Source: a virus. From it: a stretch of DNA of 26,570 nucleotides. The notes below the pieces were generated by a model. That model did no database searches and had not been told where the DNA came from. It was given only the letters and a program-made list of their open reading frames with translations. Shown here in pieces: positions 13,800-22,487 of the stretch; the first letter of the stretch is position 1, and the number at the start of each line of letters is the position of its first letter. The position numbers were made by a program, and so were the translations under genes. The DNA lies in IMG/VR virus record IMGVR_UViG_3300030118_003436, positions 3,868 to 30,437 of that record, one strand, 5' to 3'.

Positions 13800-14780
13800 T
13801 TATAATAAGTTAGGGACGCGTGAGCCAGATCCAGACGGATCGAAGCGAATAGTTGGTTTGGCAGCTCCCCTGTATGCGTCTAATTCTTCTTCAAGAAGCT
13901 GCTTGCATATGGCCCAATGATAATTGGCCCGTTCAATATCTGCATTATCCTCAGCAACTGAACCTAACAAGGCGTGTTTGATTGCGTTTAAATTGCTAGG
14001 ACGAACCACATCGTAAGAATTTACTAGTGGTTTAAATTGTCTTTTAACCAGTAACTTGAGAGTTTGAGATGTTTGCGTCACATCTTTACCTATTCTGTAT
14101 CTTCTGAATCTAGTTACTGTGTTTGCTTGTTGTATTTCTGCCAGCTCTAACTGCTCTGTCACATTTCCGGCAGCTGTATTTACTTCAAGAGCTTCGACTA
14201 ATACAGGGTCTGGTAAGTTAGAATCCCCCGTGCGTATTTGAGTTACCGCAGTAAAGGTTTCTCCAGTCGCAGAACTTGACAACATCCCTGCTCCAGCCGT
14301 TTCAAAGTTAGTGGTGTACTCAATTGTTTCCGGCGTTGTGCTGTTATTTAAACCCGTAACAGTTATAAAATTATTGCTAGTTCTGGGTATCTGAGTCCTT
14401 GGTTTGATAGGTAATACCCTTATTATGTATTCTTTTTCAGGGTTCAACTCGTTAATGGTGGGCACAAACCCATCATCAATTAGCCCATACATACCTAAAG
14501 TTGTTCCATCAGTATTTCTTCCAGTCAACCTGTAGTCATGGAACTGTGCTCTAACCTGAGCAGGATCATCTTCAAGCAGTGCCAGAACTACAGATTCTGC
14601 TTCAGGTAATGTAAAATCTCCATCGGTTGTTTGTATCGTAGTCTCATAAAGAAGATCACGCCACATGCCCATCCCATACAGACGGGGTAGGATCAAATTA
14701 AGCTCCGCTATAAAGCTTGACCCTACGGTTTTATATTTAGACAAGGCTTCTTCTACGCCTGCCACAGTTAAAGTAGCCAT
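13800..14780 (-). CDS. putative virion structural protein, possibly head-tail connector
   Basis: A 326-residue protein. The N-terminal helix-rich part (MATLTVAGVEEALSKYKTVGSSFIAELNLILPRLYGMGMWRDLLYE) and the helical C-terminus (NLNAIKHALLGSVAEDNADIERANYHWAICKQLLEEELDAYRG) flank a beta/Thr-rich centre (about 110-220). This outline suits small connector or adaptor proteins of the tail tube base that sit under the portal. The order, between larger structural genes and the lysis block, agrees. There is no sequence motif that settles it. A promoter with 17-base spacing lies just upstream, and GAGGT directly abuts the ATG. Confidence 0.6.
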   Translation of the reverse strand: MATLTVAGVEEALSKYKTVGSSFIAELNLILPRLYGMGMWRDLLYETTIQTTDGDFTLPEAESVVLALLEDDPAQVRAQFHDYRLTGRNTDGTTLGMYGLIDDGFVPTINELNPEKEYIIRVLPIKPRTQIPRTSNNFITVTGLNNSTTPETIEYTTNFETAGAGMLSSSATGETFTAVTQIRTGDSNLPDPVLVEALEVNTAAGNVTEQLELAEIQQANTVTRFRRYRIGKDVTQTSQTLKLLVKRQFKPLVNSYDVVRPSNLNAIKHALLGSVAEDNADIERANYHWAICKQLLEEELDAYRGAAKPTIRFDPSGSGSRVPNLL

Positions 14781-14785
14781 ACCTC

Positions 14786-14814
14786 ATTGTAATGGCTAAC
14801 ACCGTTAAGGTCAA
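14786..14814 (-). promoter_or_regulatory. sigma70-like promoter for the 326-residue gene and lysis block
   Basis: On the minus strand TTGACC (14814-14809), a 17-base spacer and TACAAT (14791-14786) lie 5 bases before the ATG at 14780. The hexamers match at 5/6 each. The predicted start lies within the start codon, so a leaderless or zero-leader transcript is expected. It could drive the structural gene and the lysis genes behind it. Confidence 0.65.
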
Positions 14815-14826
14815 GTTATCAACTTT

Positions 14827-14853
14827 ATCAAGTCTTTTGATAAGGGACTTGAT
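14827..14853 (-). repeat. 8-bp inverted repeat in the gap after the 490-residue gene
   Basis: ATCAAGTC (14827-14834) and GACTTGAT (14846-14853) are perfect inverted copies around an 11-base loop. They begin at the stop codon of the 490-residue gene and end 13 bases upstream of the -35 at 14814. There is no T-run on the minus strand, so it is a weak terminator at best. It could be an RNA 3'-end stabiliser or an operator next to the promoter. Confidence 0.5.
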
Positions 14854-16325
14854 TACGGGTCTTGGCAATAGTCACATTGACTTGATTCAGGTTCTTTAAC
14901 CACCTTCAAATTATCGTAAGAACCTGTATATACCTGCTGAGTTCCAGTAGGAGTAACAACATCCACACAGGTAAGCTCTGTAATTGAACTTGTCTGTGTT
15001 AAAGAACCGTCATCAGATATTCCAGTTATTTGAACAGCACTCGTAACTCCCACAACTTCACTAGGGCTATCAACATATGTAACACTGGCTGGCGTAGCTT
15101 CTAATGCGGCAGAAGTAATCTCATACCCTACGACCCAATAGCATGCTTCACTAGCTCCTGAGTAACCAGTCGTAGATGTTTCCACACAAATTTTAACCCA
15201 AGGTAATGTTCTTTCAGATCCATCAGCCCACATCTTGTTATGCGGTGTTCCTTGGATCATATTGGAGTTGGACTGTCCGTCAGCCCAAGCAGTAGTTATT
15301 GTTTGAGTTGTGGTGGGGCAGGAAGCAACAGAAACACTAGTAGTTGTAGTGGCAGGAACTGTCGTGAGTGTTAGTGTTTCAACGGGCAAGTCTCCGAAGC
15401 AACGAACCAGCCCATCTTCTACAATCCCCACAAACTTATCACCCACTTTGATTGTTTCGTTCTTACGATTACCGTAAATCTCAATAGTGTCCCCATTTGT
15501 AGCTACGTTTATCTGAGCAACTCCAGAAACCCTATTATCCCCAGAACAATTTTCTGTTTGTCCTTTACTCGTTAATGTTCGTAAATTTTTAAAGTCATCA
15601 CTCTCTGTATAGTCTTTGTAAACATTCTCACCTCCACCTACGTTTTTGAGTGCATCATACCCATGTATCCAAAACATAGGGCCACGCTGCCCTTCTAAAG
15701 CTCCCATGACTTGGGCTTGTCTACCGTCTACATCTGAATCGAACTGATGCTTTACAAATTTAAAATCCTGTATGAAGCATATGGGGATATTGTATTCTCC
15801 ATCTTTCCCCACACCCCCAAGACCATCAGGTAAAGTAAAATTAGTAGATGCTGGGACTTCAGTGCCTTCTCCAACTTTTAATACGTAAGGTGAAGGTGCT
15901 TCTTCTCCTTCGTTCTCTGCCTCCTCTGTTTTTATGTTCCCGTGATCATCAGTTTTAAACTGAGCATAAACTACACACTCAGCTTGAACTGCTATCTGCA
16001 ACGGTGTTAGTGGGTATCTCTTTACAGATTCAGCGAGTGGGTGAATTACATACAAGAATGCTTTAGATATACATACAGTTTTATCTTCTTCCTGAAGATT
16101 ATATGGTTCGTGCTCTTCTCTGAAAGGGATAAACTCTCCGGCAATCCTCTCTCCTTTTTGATCAGAAAAAGGTCTTGCCTGATAAAACTCAGAGTTGCCC
16201 TGTTCTATTATTGGGCTTGGGGCGTAATCACTAACCCTAGTTAACTCTGGTTCTTCACCCGTCAAACCCATCTTAGGTCTGTTATATTCTACATTGAACC
16301 CTGAATCTGTATCATTATCAGCCAT
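14853..16325 (-). CDS. unrecognised virion structural protein (490 aa)
   Basis: The product is acidic and beta-rich, without membrane segment or signal peptide. The N-terminal ~90 residues are charged and look disordered (MADNDTDSGFNVEYNRPKMG...). The middle holds GKDGEYNIPICFIQDFKFVKHQF and HNKMWADGSERTLPWVKICVE. A Thr/Ser-rich stretch (VETLTLTTVPATTTTSVSVAS) resembles linkers of tail or decoration proteins, and the C-terminus SSQCDYCQDP carries a CxxC. It starts in the stop of the 430-residue gene (TAATG), so the two are coupled. Its position between the adsorption genes and the connector-like gene suggests a virion part. No family is recognised. Confidence 0.7.
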   Translation of the reverse strand: MADNDTDSGFNVEYNRPKMGLTGEEPELTRVSDYAPSPIIEQGNSEFYQARPFSDQKGERIAGEFIPFREEHEPYNLQEEDKTVCISKAFLYVIHPLAESVKRYPLTPLQIAVQAECVVYAQFKTDDHGNIKTEEAENEGEEAPSPYVLKVGEGTEVPASTNFTLPDGLGGVGKDGEYNIPICFIQDFKFVKHQFDSDVDGRQAQVMGALEGQRGPMFWIHGYDALKNVGGGENVYKDYTESDDFKNLRTLTSKGQTENCSGDNRVSGVAQINVATNGDTIEIYGNRKNETIKVGDKFVGIVEDGLVRCFGDLPVETLTLTTVPATTTTSVSVASCPTTTQTITTAWADGQSNSNMIQGTPHNKMWADGSERTLPWVKICVETSTTGYSGASEACYWVVGYEITSAALEATPASVTYVDSPSEVVGVTSAVQITGISDDGSLTQTSSITELTCVDVVTPTGTQQVYTGSYDNLKVVKEPESSQCDYCQDP

Positions 16326-17617
16326 TACATTCCATTAGAAGAGGGTTTATGGACAGTCCATTTTGTCCTGAGATACCCTCCTCTTGCTGGTTCCTGAGTG
16401 TCTTTGGCAACATGAGTTTCAGGTATGCTAGACGGGCTAGTTGTTGGAACTGTTTTAGTATATGCGGTATACTTGTATACAGGATCTACTGTTCCTGAAG
16501 TGCAGCTAAGTTCACCCCCGTTCATCAAACAAGGAGGTATATTGATTTGAACATATGGGGTTCCGAATGTAAAAGACTGAGGCTCAAAGTTTTGAACTTG
16601 AAGACCAGTGAAAGGAGCCGCAGACCAAGAGACAGTAACATCTGTTTGGCACGATCCCCTAAACGATTCGGGATTCATATTATACTCCACGAAGGTTGTA
16701 TTCTGACCATCGTGTTTCTCCCACGGTATTATCTGAATAGATTCCAATACGGGAGGGAATGAGTGATCCATAGCAGTTGAATAAGCCTGCACAAGGATGT
16801 TGCCAACTCCATTTGAGGCAACTCCATCAGGTGCCCCAGCTACTGTTTCTTTTTTTACCACCTCAAACCAATCGGTAGATACTTGCCTGCCCTCCCTGTA
16901 AGAAGCTATTCTTCTGGAAGGGGAAGATGATGTATCTCTAGTTTGGGACTTCCAATATCTGGCACCCCCATCACTAACTAAACTCTCAATACTTTGATTA
17001 GTAGAAGTATTTGCTTCAGTTATTGTTTCCCCTCTGTAGTGGTAAGAAACTGTTTGAGTTAAGTTATACTGAGATAAGTCATCCCATGCTATTGTTTTTA
17101 TGGGGGTAGGATCAATGTATGTCCTTTGCTCAACAACAAAAATTCCGTCTAACTCTTTATCACCAATTCGCTTTTGATCGCGAGCCATCAGCACGTAACC
17201 TTTGCCCGTGAAGTTAGCTGAAGTTGGTGCAACAGGCATAGCAGTTCCTGCGGCATGAACTGCGGCATCTTCGGTAAATGAAGAACGAAGATCTACATAA
17301 GTCCTTACAACGGTATCAAACTTTGTCTGCCCCAAGTTGGCTTGAGAAAATTCAAAGTTATACTCATCTTGTGATTCCCTAGCATTGACGTAAAAGTAAA
17401 AGTAAAGCTGACCATTTTGATCAGCTTGTTTCACATGCGCCAATATGTGATTAGGAAACTGCACCTTGTCTGGGTGCGGTGTTCCATAAGCAGGAGGAGT
17501 CTTGCCCACCCTCTGAGCATCTACAGTTTCGTAGAACAGAAGGTCTTGTACGTTCGGAGATACGAACGTTAAAACAGTCTGCCGCTGAGGGCTGGGCTGG
17601 TTCCTCTGTACAGGCAT
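16325..17617 (-). CDS. unrecognised virion structural protein (430 aa)
   Basis: The N-terminus MPVQRNQPSPQRQTVLTFVSPNVQDLLFYET is followed by a largely beta-rich sequence with many Tyr/Gln/Thr (GQLYFYFYVNARESQDEYNFEFSQ). The C-terminus is Ser/Thr/Pro-rich (TKTVPTTSPSSIPETHVAK...GGYLRTKWTVHKPSSNGM). There is no signal peptide, membrane segment or enzyme motif. It is coupled by TAATG junctions to the small acidic gene upstream and the 490-residue gene downstream. A tail or baseplate role is inferred from neighbours only. Confidence 0.7.
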   Translation of the reverse strand: MPVQRNQPSPQRQTVLTFVSPNVQDLLFYETVDAQRVGKTPPAYGTPHPDKVQFPNHILAHVKQADQNGQLYFYFYVNARESQDEYNFEFSQANLGQTKFDTVVRTYVDLRSSFTEDAAVHAAGTAMPVAPTSANFTGKGYVLMARDQKRIGDKELDGIFVVEQRTYIDPTPIKTIAWDDLSQYNLTQTVSYHYRGETITEANTSTNQSIESLVSDGGARYWKSQTRDTSSSPSRRIASYREGRQVSTDWFEVVKKETVAGAPDGVASNGVGNILVQAYSTAMDHSFPPVLESIQIIPWEKHDGQNTTFVEYNMNPESFRGSCQTDVTVSWSAAPFTGLQVQNFEPQSFTFGTPYVQINIPPCLMNGGELSCTSGTVDPVYKYTAYTKTVPTTSPSSIPETHVAKDTQEPARGGYLRTKWTVHKPSSNGM

Positions 17618-17823
17618 TACTCTGCTACTTCTTCAACTTCAACTGGGGCAGGAGCATCTTCTTCCTCAGAAGGAACGGGGTCATCTGCAAATTTCTCAGC
17701 AAGATATCCTGCGGCACCTGAAATCGCAAGCCCACCCTCTGTTGGATGCTTGACTGCGAGGTTGATTAGATTGATGAGCACTCGTCTTTCGTCGGCGTTT
17801 AGTTCGATTGTTTTAGTATCCAT
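17617..17823 (-). CDS. small acidic protein (68 aa)
   Basis: The N-terminal helical half (TIELNADERRVLINLINLAVKHPTEGGLAISGAAGYLAEKFAD) is followed by an acidic, Pro-containing tail (DDPVPSEEEDAPAPVEVEEVAE). There is no membrane segment. Such small acidic helical proteins occur among structural genes of marine phages as assembly chaperones or unknowns. It is the first gene after the promoter at 17832-17860 and couples to the 430-residue gene by TAATG. Confidence 0.7.
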   Translation of the reverse strand: MDTKTIELNADERRVLINLINLAVKHPTEGGLAISGAAGYLAEKFADDPVPSEEEDAPAPVEVEEVAE

Positions 17824-17831
17824 ATGGGTTC

Positions 17832-17860
17832 AAACTAGGGTTGATAGGTAAATTTTTCAA
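17832..17860 (-). promoter_or_regulatory. candidate sigma70-like promoter for the structural gene group
   Basis: On the minus strand TTGAAA (17860-17855), a 17-base spacer and TAGTTT (17837-17832) lie 8 bases before the ATG at 17823. Hexamer matches are 5/6 and 4/6. As with the other promoters here, the transcript would start at or one base before the ATG. Confidence 0.5.
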
Positions 17861-17865
17861 GGTTT

Positions 17866-18555
17866 TTAAACGAAAAAAGATTTTAGGTGGCCTACGCGTA
17901 ACTTAGGCACTACCAAAGGCTTAATACCTGTAGCATCATAGCAGTTGCGGCAGAAGCTTACATCTTCAAAAGACATGTCTTTTATGTCCATTTTAGCTCC
18001 TCCGTTTGGGTTTTTGCACCCTTTTATCTCTACAGGATTAAGAGGGTAGTAGGGATACTCCATCTCTTCATAAATAGATCTGTGGACTTTGGTAAAACCA
18101 AACCCACACCAGTCTACTTTAATTAGCTTTGAGGGAGACTCTTGTGCTTTTTTCTCCATAAAATCTCCAGACAAAAAGGGCATGTGTAAATGTTTACGGA
18201 AGTAATCCTCGTCCCACTTACCTACCATTGCTGTATCCGATCCATCACTCTTATACCAACCCGTTACAAATTTGTGTTTAGGATCTATTCGATGCAAATA
18301 CTCTATTTGATCTATTGAAAATTGAATATCGGAATCAATCCAAAATAACCATTCTGCTTCAATTGGTCTTGTGTCGTAGTTGCCCCTACCTCCTGTAGCT
18401 AAGAAATTTCTAGCAAAATTCAAAAACAAACCATTGCAAGTAAATATCTGTGAGTTGTTCTTCGCGCACCAAGAATGAAGATCTAGGTATTGTTCGAACA
18501 ACTTACCATGTATACCTCTATGGTCTATAGGTATTAGAAATACTGTGTTAAGCAT
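17866..18555 (-). CDS. GT-A-type glycosyltransferase
   Basis: I place the start at the ATG at 18555, which overlaps the fibre stop by 8 bases (ATGCTTAA), because the GT core begins at once (MLNTVFLIPI). A longer open frame to 18609 would only add fibre-overlapping sequence. The 229-residue product has the donor/metal DxD motif in EAEWLFWIDSDIQF (DSD at 74-76). KFVTGWYKSDG, KVDWCGFGFTKVHRS (about 146-160), an acidic MSFEDVSF (E197, D198, acceptor base region) and the C-terminal VGHLKS with His 223 follow. This is the pattern of small phage GT-A sugar transferases. The direct coupling to a tail-fibre gene suggests that it modifies the fibre, another virion protein or the host surface. Confidence 0.75.
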   Translation of the reverse strand: MLNTVFLIPIDHRGIHGKLFEQYLDLHSWCAKNNSQIFTCNGLFLNFARNFLATGGRGNYDTRPIEAEWLFWIDSDIQFSIDQIEYLHRIDPKHKFVTGWYKSDGSDTAMVGKWDEDYFRKHLHMPFLSGDFMEKKAQESPSKLIKVDWCGFGFTKVHRSIYEEMEYPYYPLNPVEIKGCKNPNGGAKMDIKDMSFEDVSFCRNCYDATGIKPLVVPKLRVGHLKSFFV

Positions 18556-21500
18556 TAGCAAGGGACTCAATATAAGCAACTGACCCGACTTCAGGTTCGG
18601 GGGCTTCAATTACTTCAGCCTCTTCAGGTTCTTCAATATCAACCTCTATTGCAAGCTTATCAATATCTTTTCTTTCTCCATAAACAACGTAGAAATAATT
18701 CAAAGGTTCATCGGTATTTGACCCCACAACAACATCTCCGTTGGACTCCACAGAATCAACAAACAAACATTGATTGGCTCCAATAGCCGTAAGTTCTACT
18801 GTCATGGAATCAAGGTCTACCAGCCCACCCCAATAATCCGGCATAGTTATAGTGTTGGAGGTGCTCTTACCTCGGAAGTATACACCAATCTCTGGCCCCT
18901 CAAGAGAGGCATGTACAAGCTGCTTGTTCTCTTTGGTTGGGTGATCAATTACAAAACTCTTATACGAGCCTTGAATACTACCATTAACTTGTAGTGCGTA
19001 GTAACCCGATACAGAACTGGTTCCTATACCTACGTTGCCTTGGATAAGCATTCCGTTAGTAGGAGCCGTAGCTGAAGTATAACTGGCTCCGATAGCTACA
19101 CCCCCATTAACTGCGAGTTTGCTACTTAGAGAAGTAGTCCCCACACCCAGTCTACCTGCGCTGGTGATCGTTACACCGCCGCTGGCAGAACTTGTGCCGC
19201 CGTTTGGCCTGAACCTAAAACCTTTACTACTAGAAGCAGCAAAATACATGTGGTCTGTACGCTTGGCAAATATCCTGTGATGACCATTGGTTAAGTTTGT
19301 TGTTCCGATTCCAAATGATCCATAGTCTCCTCCGAAAGTGCCATCGACATCAATCTTACTGTTGGCATCAGTGATAGTGACATCAGCTAAGGAAGCGTTG
19401 CTTCCTGATTTGTAAAATGTAGAAGCATGATACCCATCTAGTTTATCCGCATCTAATCCAGAGCTACTGCCGTCAACGGTCTTGATCGCGGTAAGAATCT
19501 CACTAGCAGTCTGATCTCCTTTAGCTCCGCTTTCAATCCCATCTAACTTATTCTTGAGTGTTGTGGTAAAATTCTTTTGAGTAAGTCCTCCGTCTCCTAC
19601 TGAGTAAGTTGTATTCGTATCTGACCAAGGGACATGCACGTACATCTTCTCGTTAGAAAGTTCGACTGGGTAGTACTTACCATTCTCCGGATACCCAATC
19701 TTTACACCTCCTCGTGTAGATGAAGATGCCACGGGTAACGAATAGTTATTTGCGTTAGATGCAATACCATCTAACTTAGACTTTAAAGCACTGGTGAAGT
19801 TTCTTTCAGTTAGTCCATTGTCTCCTACTGAGTAAGTAGTGTTAGTGTCTGTATTGATGCTGTCTTGCAGATTATCTAAAGTCATGTATTTCCACTCGGA
19901 ACCAGATTCGTCCCAAAGGAAAATTTTATCCGTAGTAGCATCAGTGGACTCATTCAACTCGCTTAGAGCTTCTGGGTCATACTTACTATGGAAAGACATA
20001 GCGCCTAATCCATCTAGACCTTTGTTTACAAGCTCTTGTATCGAAGGTTCGTTACCATTGACTTCTTCAAAACGTGGCCCATAGAAGTCTATAGAAGTAT
20101 TTTGATCAACGCTGTAGTATAAGTAAGTTCTATGTTGCTGAATGGTAGAACCATTCTTCATCATGAATTCGTTTGCACCGAAAACTTTTTTACCTGTTGT
20201 GCAGTCGTAAATTCCCCCCTGCCCACTCGTTGTAGCTCCTGATGACTGATATGGCTGGATGTATCCTATAGATACATACCACCTATCTTGGACGAAGCTA
20301 CTGTAACTCTGAGATTTAAAGTATGGGTTACTATTAACGGATCCATTAATATTTAAAGTGTGGCTTCCACTACAACCGTGATAAAAGGTTCCACTATTTG
20401 AATCATCCGTTGGTCTAAAATAAATAACAGACCTATACCCTTTAGTCGAATCAACCCCATTGATAGTGCAGTTCCAGCCACCATCAGCATCACTCGATGC
20501 ATCATTAGATGGAGTCTGCCACACGACACCTTTTGCCCCGTTTGGCAAAGTTTCTACAGACCTAGTGTTTTCAGCTTCTGCTCCATTTTGACCATAGTCA
20601 CCATTGAAGTTGAAGGGAGCCGTTCCAATACTACTCCAACCACTTGGGGCAGATCCACTAGTATCTCCTGACCACCCGTAGGTATTCATATAGTTACCTT
20701 GAACGCCTAATGTCTTGAAGTGATTAGTAACTTCACTCTCTGTATAATAACGTGAATCTAAGTTGGTACTACTTAACCCAGTTACGTGACCAAAAGTATC
20801 AAGAGTAACGTCTTGGATGACTGAGCCATTACTATTGTTAATAGATGACTGCGAAGATGTATCAGAGTGACTAAACGTAGTGCTAGATAAATTTAATCCT
20901 GATCCAGCAGCGTAGGTTGTATTGGTATTTGTGTCTGTCCAAGGAACGTTGACATACATCTTCTCAGATGAAAGCTCGACGGGGTAGTTCTTTCCGTTCT
21001 CGGAATACCCAACCTTAACACCACCTCTAGTAGAAGAAGAGGCAAGTGGTAGCGAGTAGTTGTTCGCACTGGCAGCAATACCATTTAACTTACTTTTAAG
21101 TGCGTCCGTAAAATTGTTTTGAGTAAGTCCACCATCCCCTACCGAATAAGTTGTATTAGTATCAACCCAAGGAACGTTGACATACATCTTCTCAGATGAA
21201 AGTTCGACGGGGTAGTTCTTTCCGTTCTCGGAATACCCAATCTTAACACCACCTCTAGTAGAAGAAGAAGCGAGTGGAAGAGAGTAGTTGTTAGCATTAG
21301 TAGCTCCAGTGTATCCAAGATCTGCGAGTGTCAACGTACGTGTGGAGTGTGATTGAATCACACCGTCTGTCATATTCAACTGGTCAATAACAGTAGAGCC
21401 AGATGTGTTTATGTCAGAGTCTGTGCCAATTACTTGATTAAAAGAAGATGCATGTAGCCCATCAAGTTTATCCGCATCTAATCCAGAACCAGATCCATCG

Positions 21501-22486
21501 TTATTGCTATGCCAAACATTGTAGCCTAAGACAGAAAGATTGCTTCCATCCCATTTTAATTCTTTCCTATTACTCCAAGCTGTATTGTTACTAGGAAATG
21601 CATAAGCAATGAATCCACCTTCTGCTCCAACAAAAACGGTTTCCCCTGAATTGTTGATATTAGAATTTAATACTGTTGATGTGTCTCCACCTGCAATTAT
21701 AACGGCATCGTCATGACCAATCGTGATAGCACCATTAGCAGTCATCCTCTGAAGGATAGCTTGCCCATCGACAGACAGAATGGTTCCAGTGTCAGGGGTG
21801 TAGTTTAATGTTCCTGAGAAATCATCGTTTGCATTACTTCTCAAAAATGCAGAACTATCAATACCATCAAGAAGGTTTGAATCAGCAGCTTTAGCACTTA
21901 CTCCTAACTTGCCCGAAAGTGCGGAAGTTATTGAAGAAGCATAACTTGAATTATCATCAATTGCTGCTGCCAGCTCGTTAAGAGTATTTAGGGCTGCTGG
22001 AGCACCATCAACCAAATTGTTTATCTGTGTCGTAACATACGATTGAGTAGCGTAACTAGGATTACTAGACGGAACCCAAGTAGGCGTTACATCTGCACCA
22101 GCGGCAATTCCATCTAATTTATTTTTAAGAGTGGTAGTGAAATTCTTTTGAGTAAGTCCACCATCTCCTACTGAGTAAGTTGTATTAGTATCAACCCAAG
22201 GAACGTTGACAAACATCTGCTCAGATGAAAGTTCGACGGGGTAGTTCTTGCCATTCTCAGTATATCCAACCTTAACACCTCCTCTTGTAGAAGAAGTGGC
22301 AAGTGGTAGCGAGTAATTGTTTGCGTTAGCAGCAATGCCGTCCAGCTTTGAACCATCAGAAGCAACGTCTCTGCCATCTACATTCCCAGATATAATTATA
22401 TTACCACCTACAGTAATATTACCACTGCTCTGGTAAGTCCCAGAAGTGTGCGTAAGTTTTCGTTGTGATGAAGTTACAGTAGCCAT
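18548..22486 (-). CDS. long repeat-built tail fibre / receptor-binding protein
   Basis: A 1312-residue protein. The N-terminus (MATVTSSQRKLTHTSGTYQSSGN) is followed by beta-structured repeats: KLDGIAANANNYSLPL, TRGGVKVGYTENGKNYPVEL, MFVNVPWVDTNTTYSVGDGGLT, repeated with a 76-residue period where intact. Interspersed LDADKLDGLHAS/LDGYHAS modules are common in phage fibres. A central Gly/Ser/Trp-rich insertion (about residues 595-830, including GYNYM-like YGWSGDTSGSAPSGWSSIG) looks like a separate receptor-binding domain. The C-terminal ~130 residues include KSFVIDHPTKENKQLVHASLEGPEIGVYF, a domain I associate with marine phage fibres, and an acidic tail. The gene starts 2 bases before the stop of the upstream adhesin gene and its stop overlaps the glycosyltransferase start. 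Confidence 0.88.
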   Translation of the reverse strand: MATVTSSQRKLTHTSGTYQSSGNITVGGNIIISGNVDGRDVASDGSKLDGIAANANNYSLPLATSSTRGGVKVGYTENGKNYPVELSSEQMFVNVPWVDTNTTYSVGDGGLTQKNFTTTLKNKLDGIAAGADVTPTWVPSSNPSYATQSYVTTQINNLVDGAPAALNTLNELAAAIDDNSSYASSITSALSGKLGVSAKAADSNLLDGIDSSAFLRSNANDDFSGTLNYTPDTGTILSVDGQAILQRMTANGAITIGHDDAVIIAGGDTSTVLNSNINNSGETVFVGAEGGFIAYAFPSNNTAWSNRKELKWDGSNLSVLGYNVWHSNNDGSGSGLDADKLDGLHASSFNQVIGTDSDINTSGSTVIDQLNMTDGVIQSHSTRTLTLADLGYTGATNANNYSLPLASSSTRGGVKIGYSENGKNYPVELSSEKMYVNVPWVDTNTTYSVGDGGLTQNNFTDALKSKLNGIAASANNYSLPLASSSTRGGVKVGYSENGKNYPVELSSEKMYVNVPWTDTNTNTTYAAGSGLNLSSTTFSHSDTSSQSSINNSNGSVIQDVTLDTFGHVTGLSSTNLDSRYYTESEVTNHFKTLGVQGNYMNTYGWSGDTSGSAPSGWSSIGTAPFNFNGDYGQNGAEAENTRSVETLPNGAKGVVWQTPSNDASSDADGGWNCTINGVDSTKGYRSVIYFRPTDDSNSGTFYHGCSGSHTLNINGSVNSNPYFKSQSYSSFVQDRWYVSIGYIQPYQSSGATTSGQGGIYDCTTGKKVFGANEFMMKNGSTIQQHRTYLYYSVDQNTSIDFYGPRFEEVNGNEPSIQELVNKGLDGLGAMSFHSKYDPEALSELNESTDATTDKIFLWDESGSEWKYMTLDNLQDSINTDTNTTYSVGDNGLTERNFTSALKSKLDGIASNANNYSLPVASSSTRGGVKIGYPENGKYYPVELSNEKMYVHVPWSDTNTTYSVGDGGLTQKNFTTTLKNKLDGIESGAKGDQTASEILTAIKTVDGSSSGLDADKLDGYHASTFYKSGSNASLADVTITDANSKIDVDGTFGGDYGSFGIGTTNLTNGHHRIFAKRTDHMYFAASSSKGFRFRPNGGTSSASGGVTITSAGRLGVGTTSLSSKLAVNGGVAIGASYTSATAPTNGMLIQGNVGIGTSSVSGYYALQVNGSIQGSYKSFVIDHPTKENKQLVHASLEGPEIGVYFRGKSTSNTITMPDYWGGLVDLDSMTVELTAIGANQCLFVDSVESNGDVVVGSNTDEPLNYFYVVYGERKDIDKLAIEVDIEEPEEAEVIEAPEPEVGSVAYIESLANA
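19587..19814 (-). repeat. 228-base fibre repeat, diverged copy
   Basis: One 76-codon unit starting CCTCCGTCTCC. It shares the 228-base period and the encoded order of motifs with the other units but differs at many codons. The next unit begins at 19815 (CCATTGTCTCC) and breaks off after about 45 bases. Confidence 0.7.
20901..21300 (-). repeat. two adjacent 228-base-family fibre repeats, the second incomplete
   Basis: A unit at about 20901-21128 is followed by one at 21129-about 21298 (CCACCATCCCC...). The two share long identical stretches (for example the ATACATCTTCTCAGATGAAA region), then diverge. Their shared variants (Lys for Gln in SEKM, Tyr for Phe in MYVNVPW) differ from the units at 22158 and 25053. 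Confidence 0.7.
22158..22385 (-). repeat. 228-base fibre repeat nearly identical to a copy in the other fibre gene
   Basis: The first ~152 bases from 22158 differ by eye at only three positions from the unit at 25053 in the separate fibre gene 24383-26570. The shared stretch then continues with more changes. Confidence 0.75.
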
Positions 22487-22487
22487 A

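Noticed and set aside
13798-13812. TATAAT just before the holin-like gene as its own promoter
   Set aside because: The hexamer lies one base before the ATG, too close for a transcript to include the start codon, and no -35 is at a suitable distance.
18556-18609. Longer N-terminus for the glycosyltransferase (ATG at 18609)
   Set aside because: The extra 18 residues come from the out-of-frame end of the fibre gene. The GT fold begins at the ATG at 18555, which has the same overlap geometry as other junctions here.
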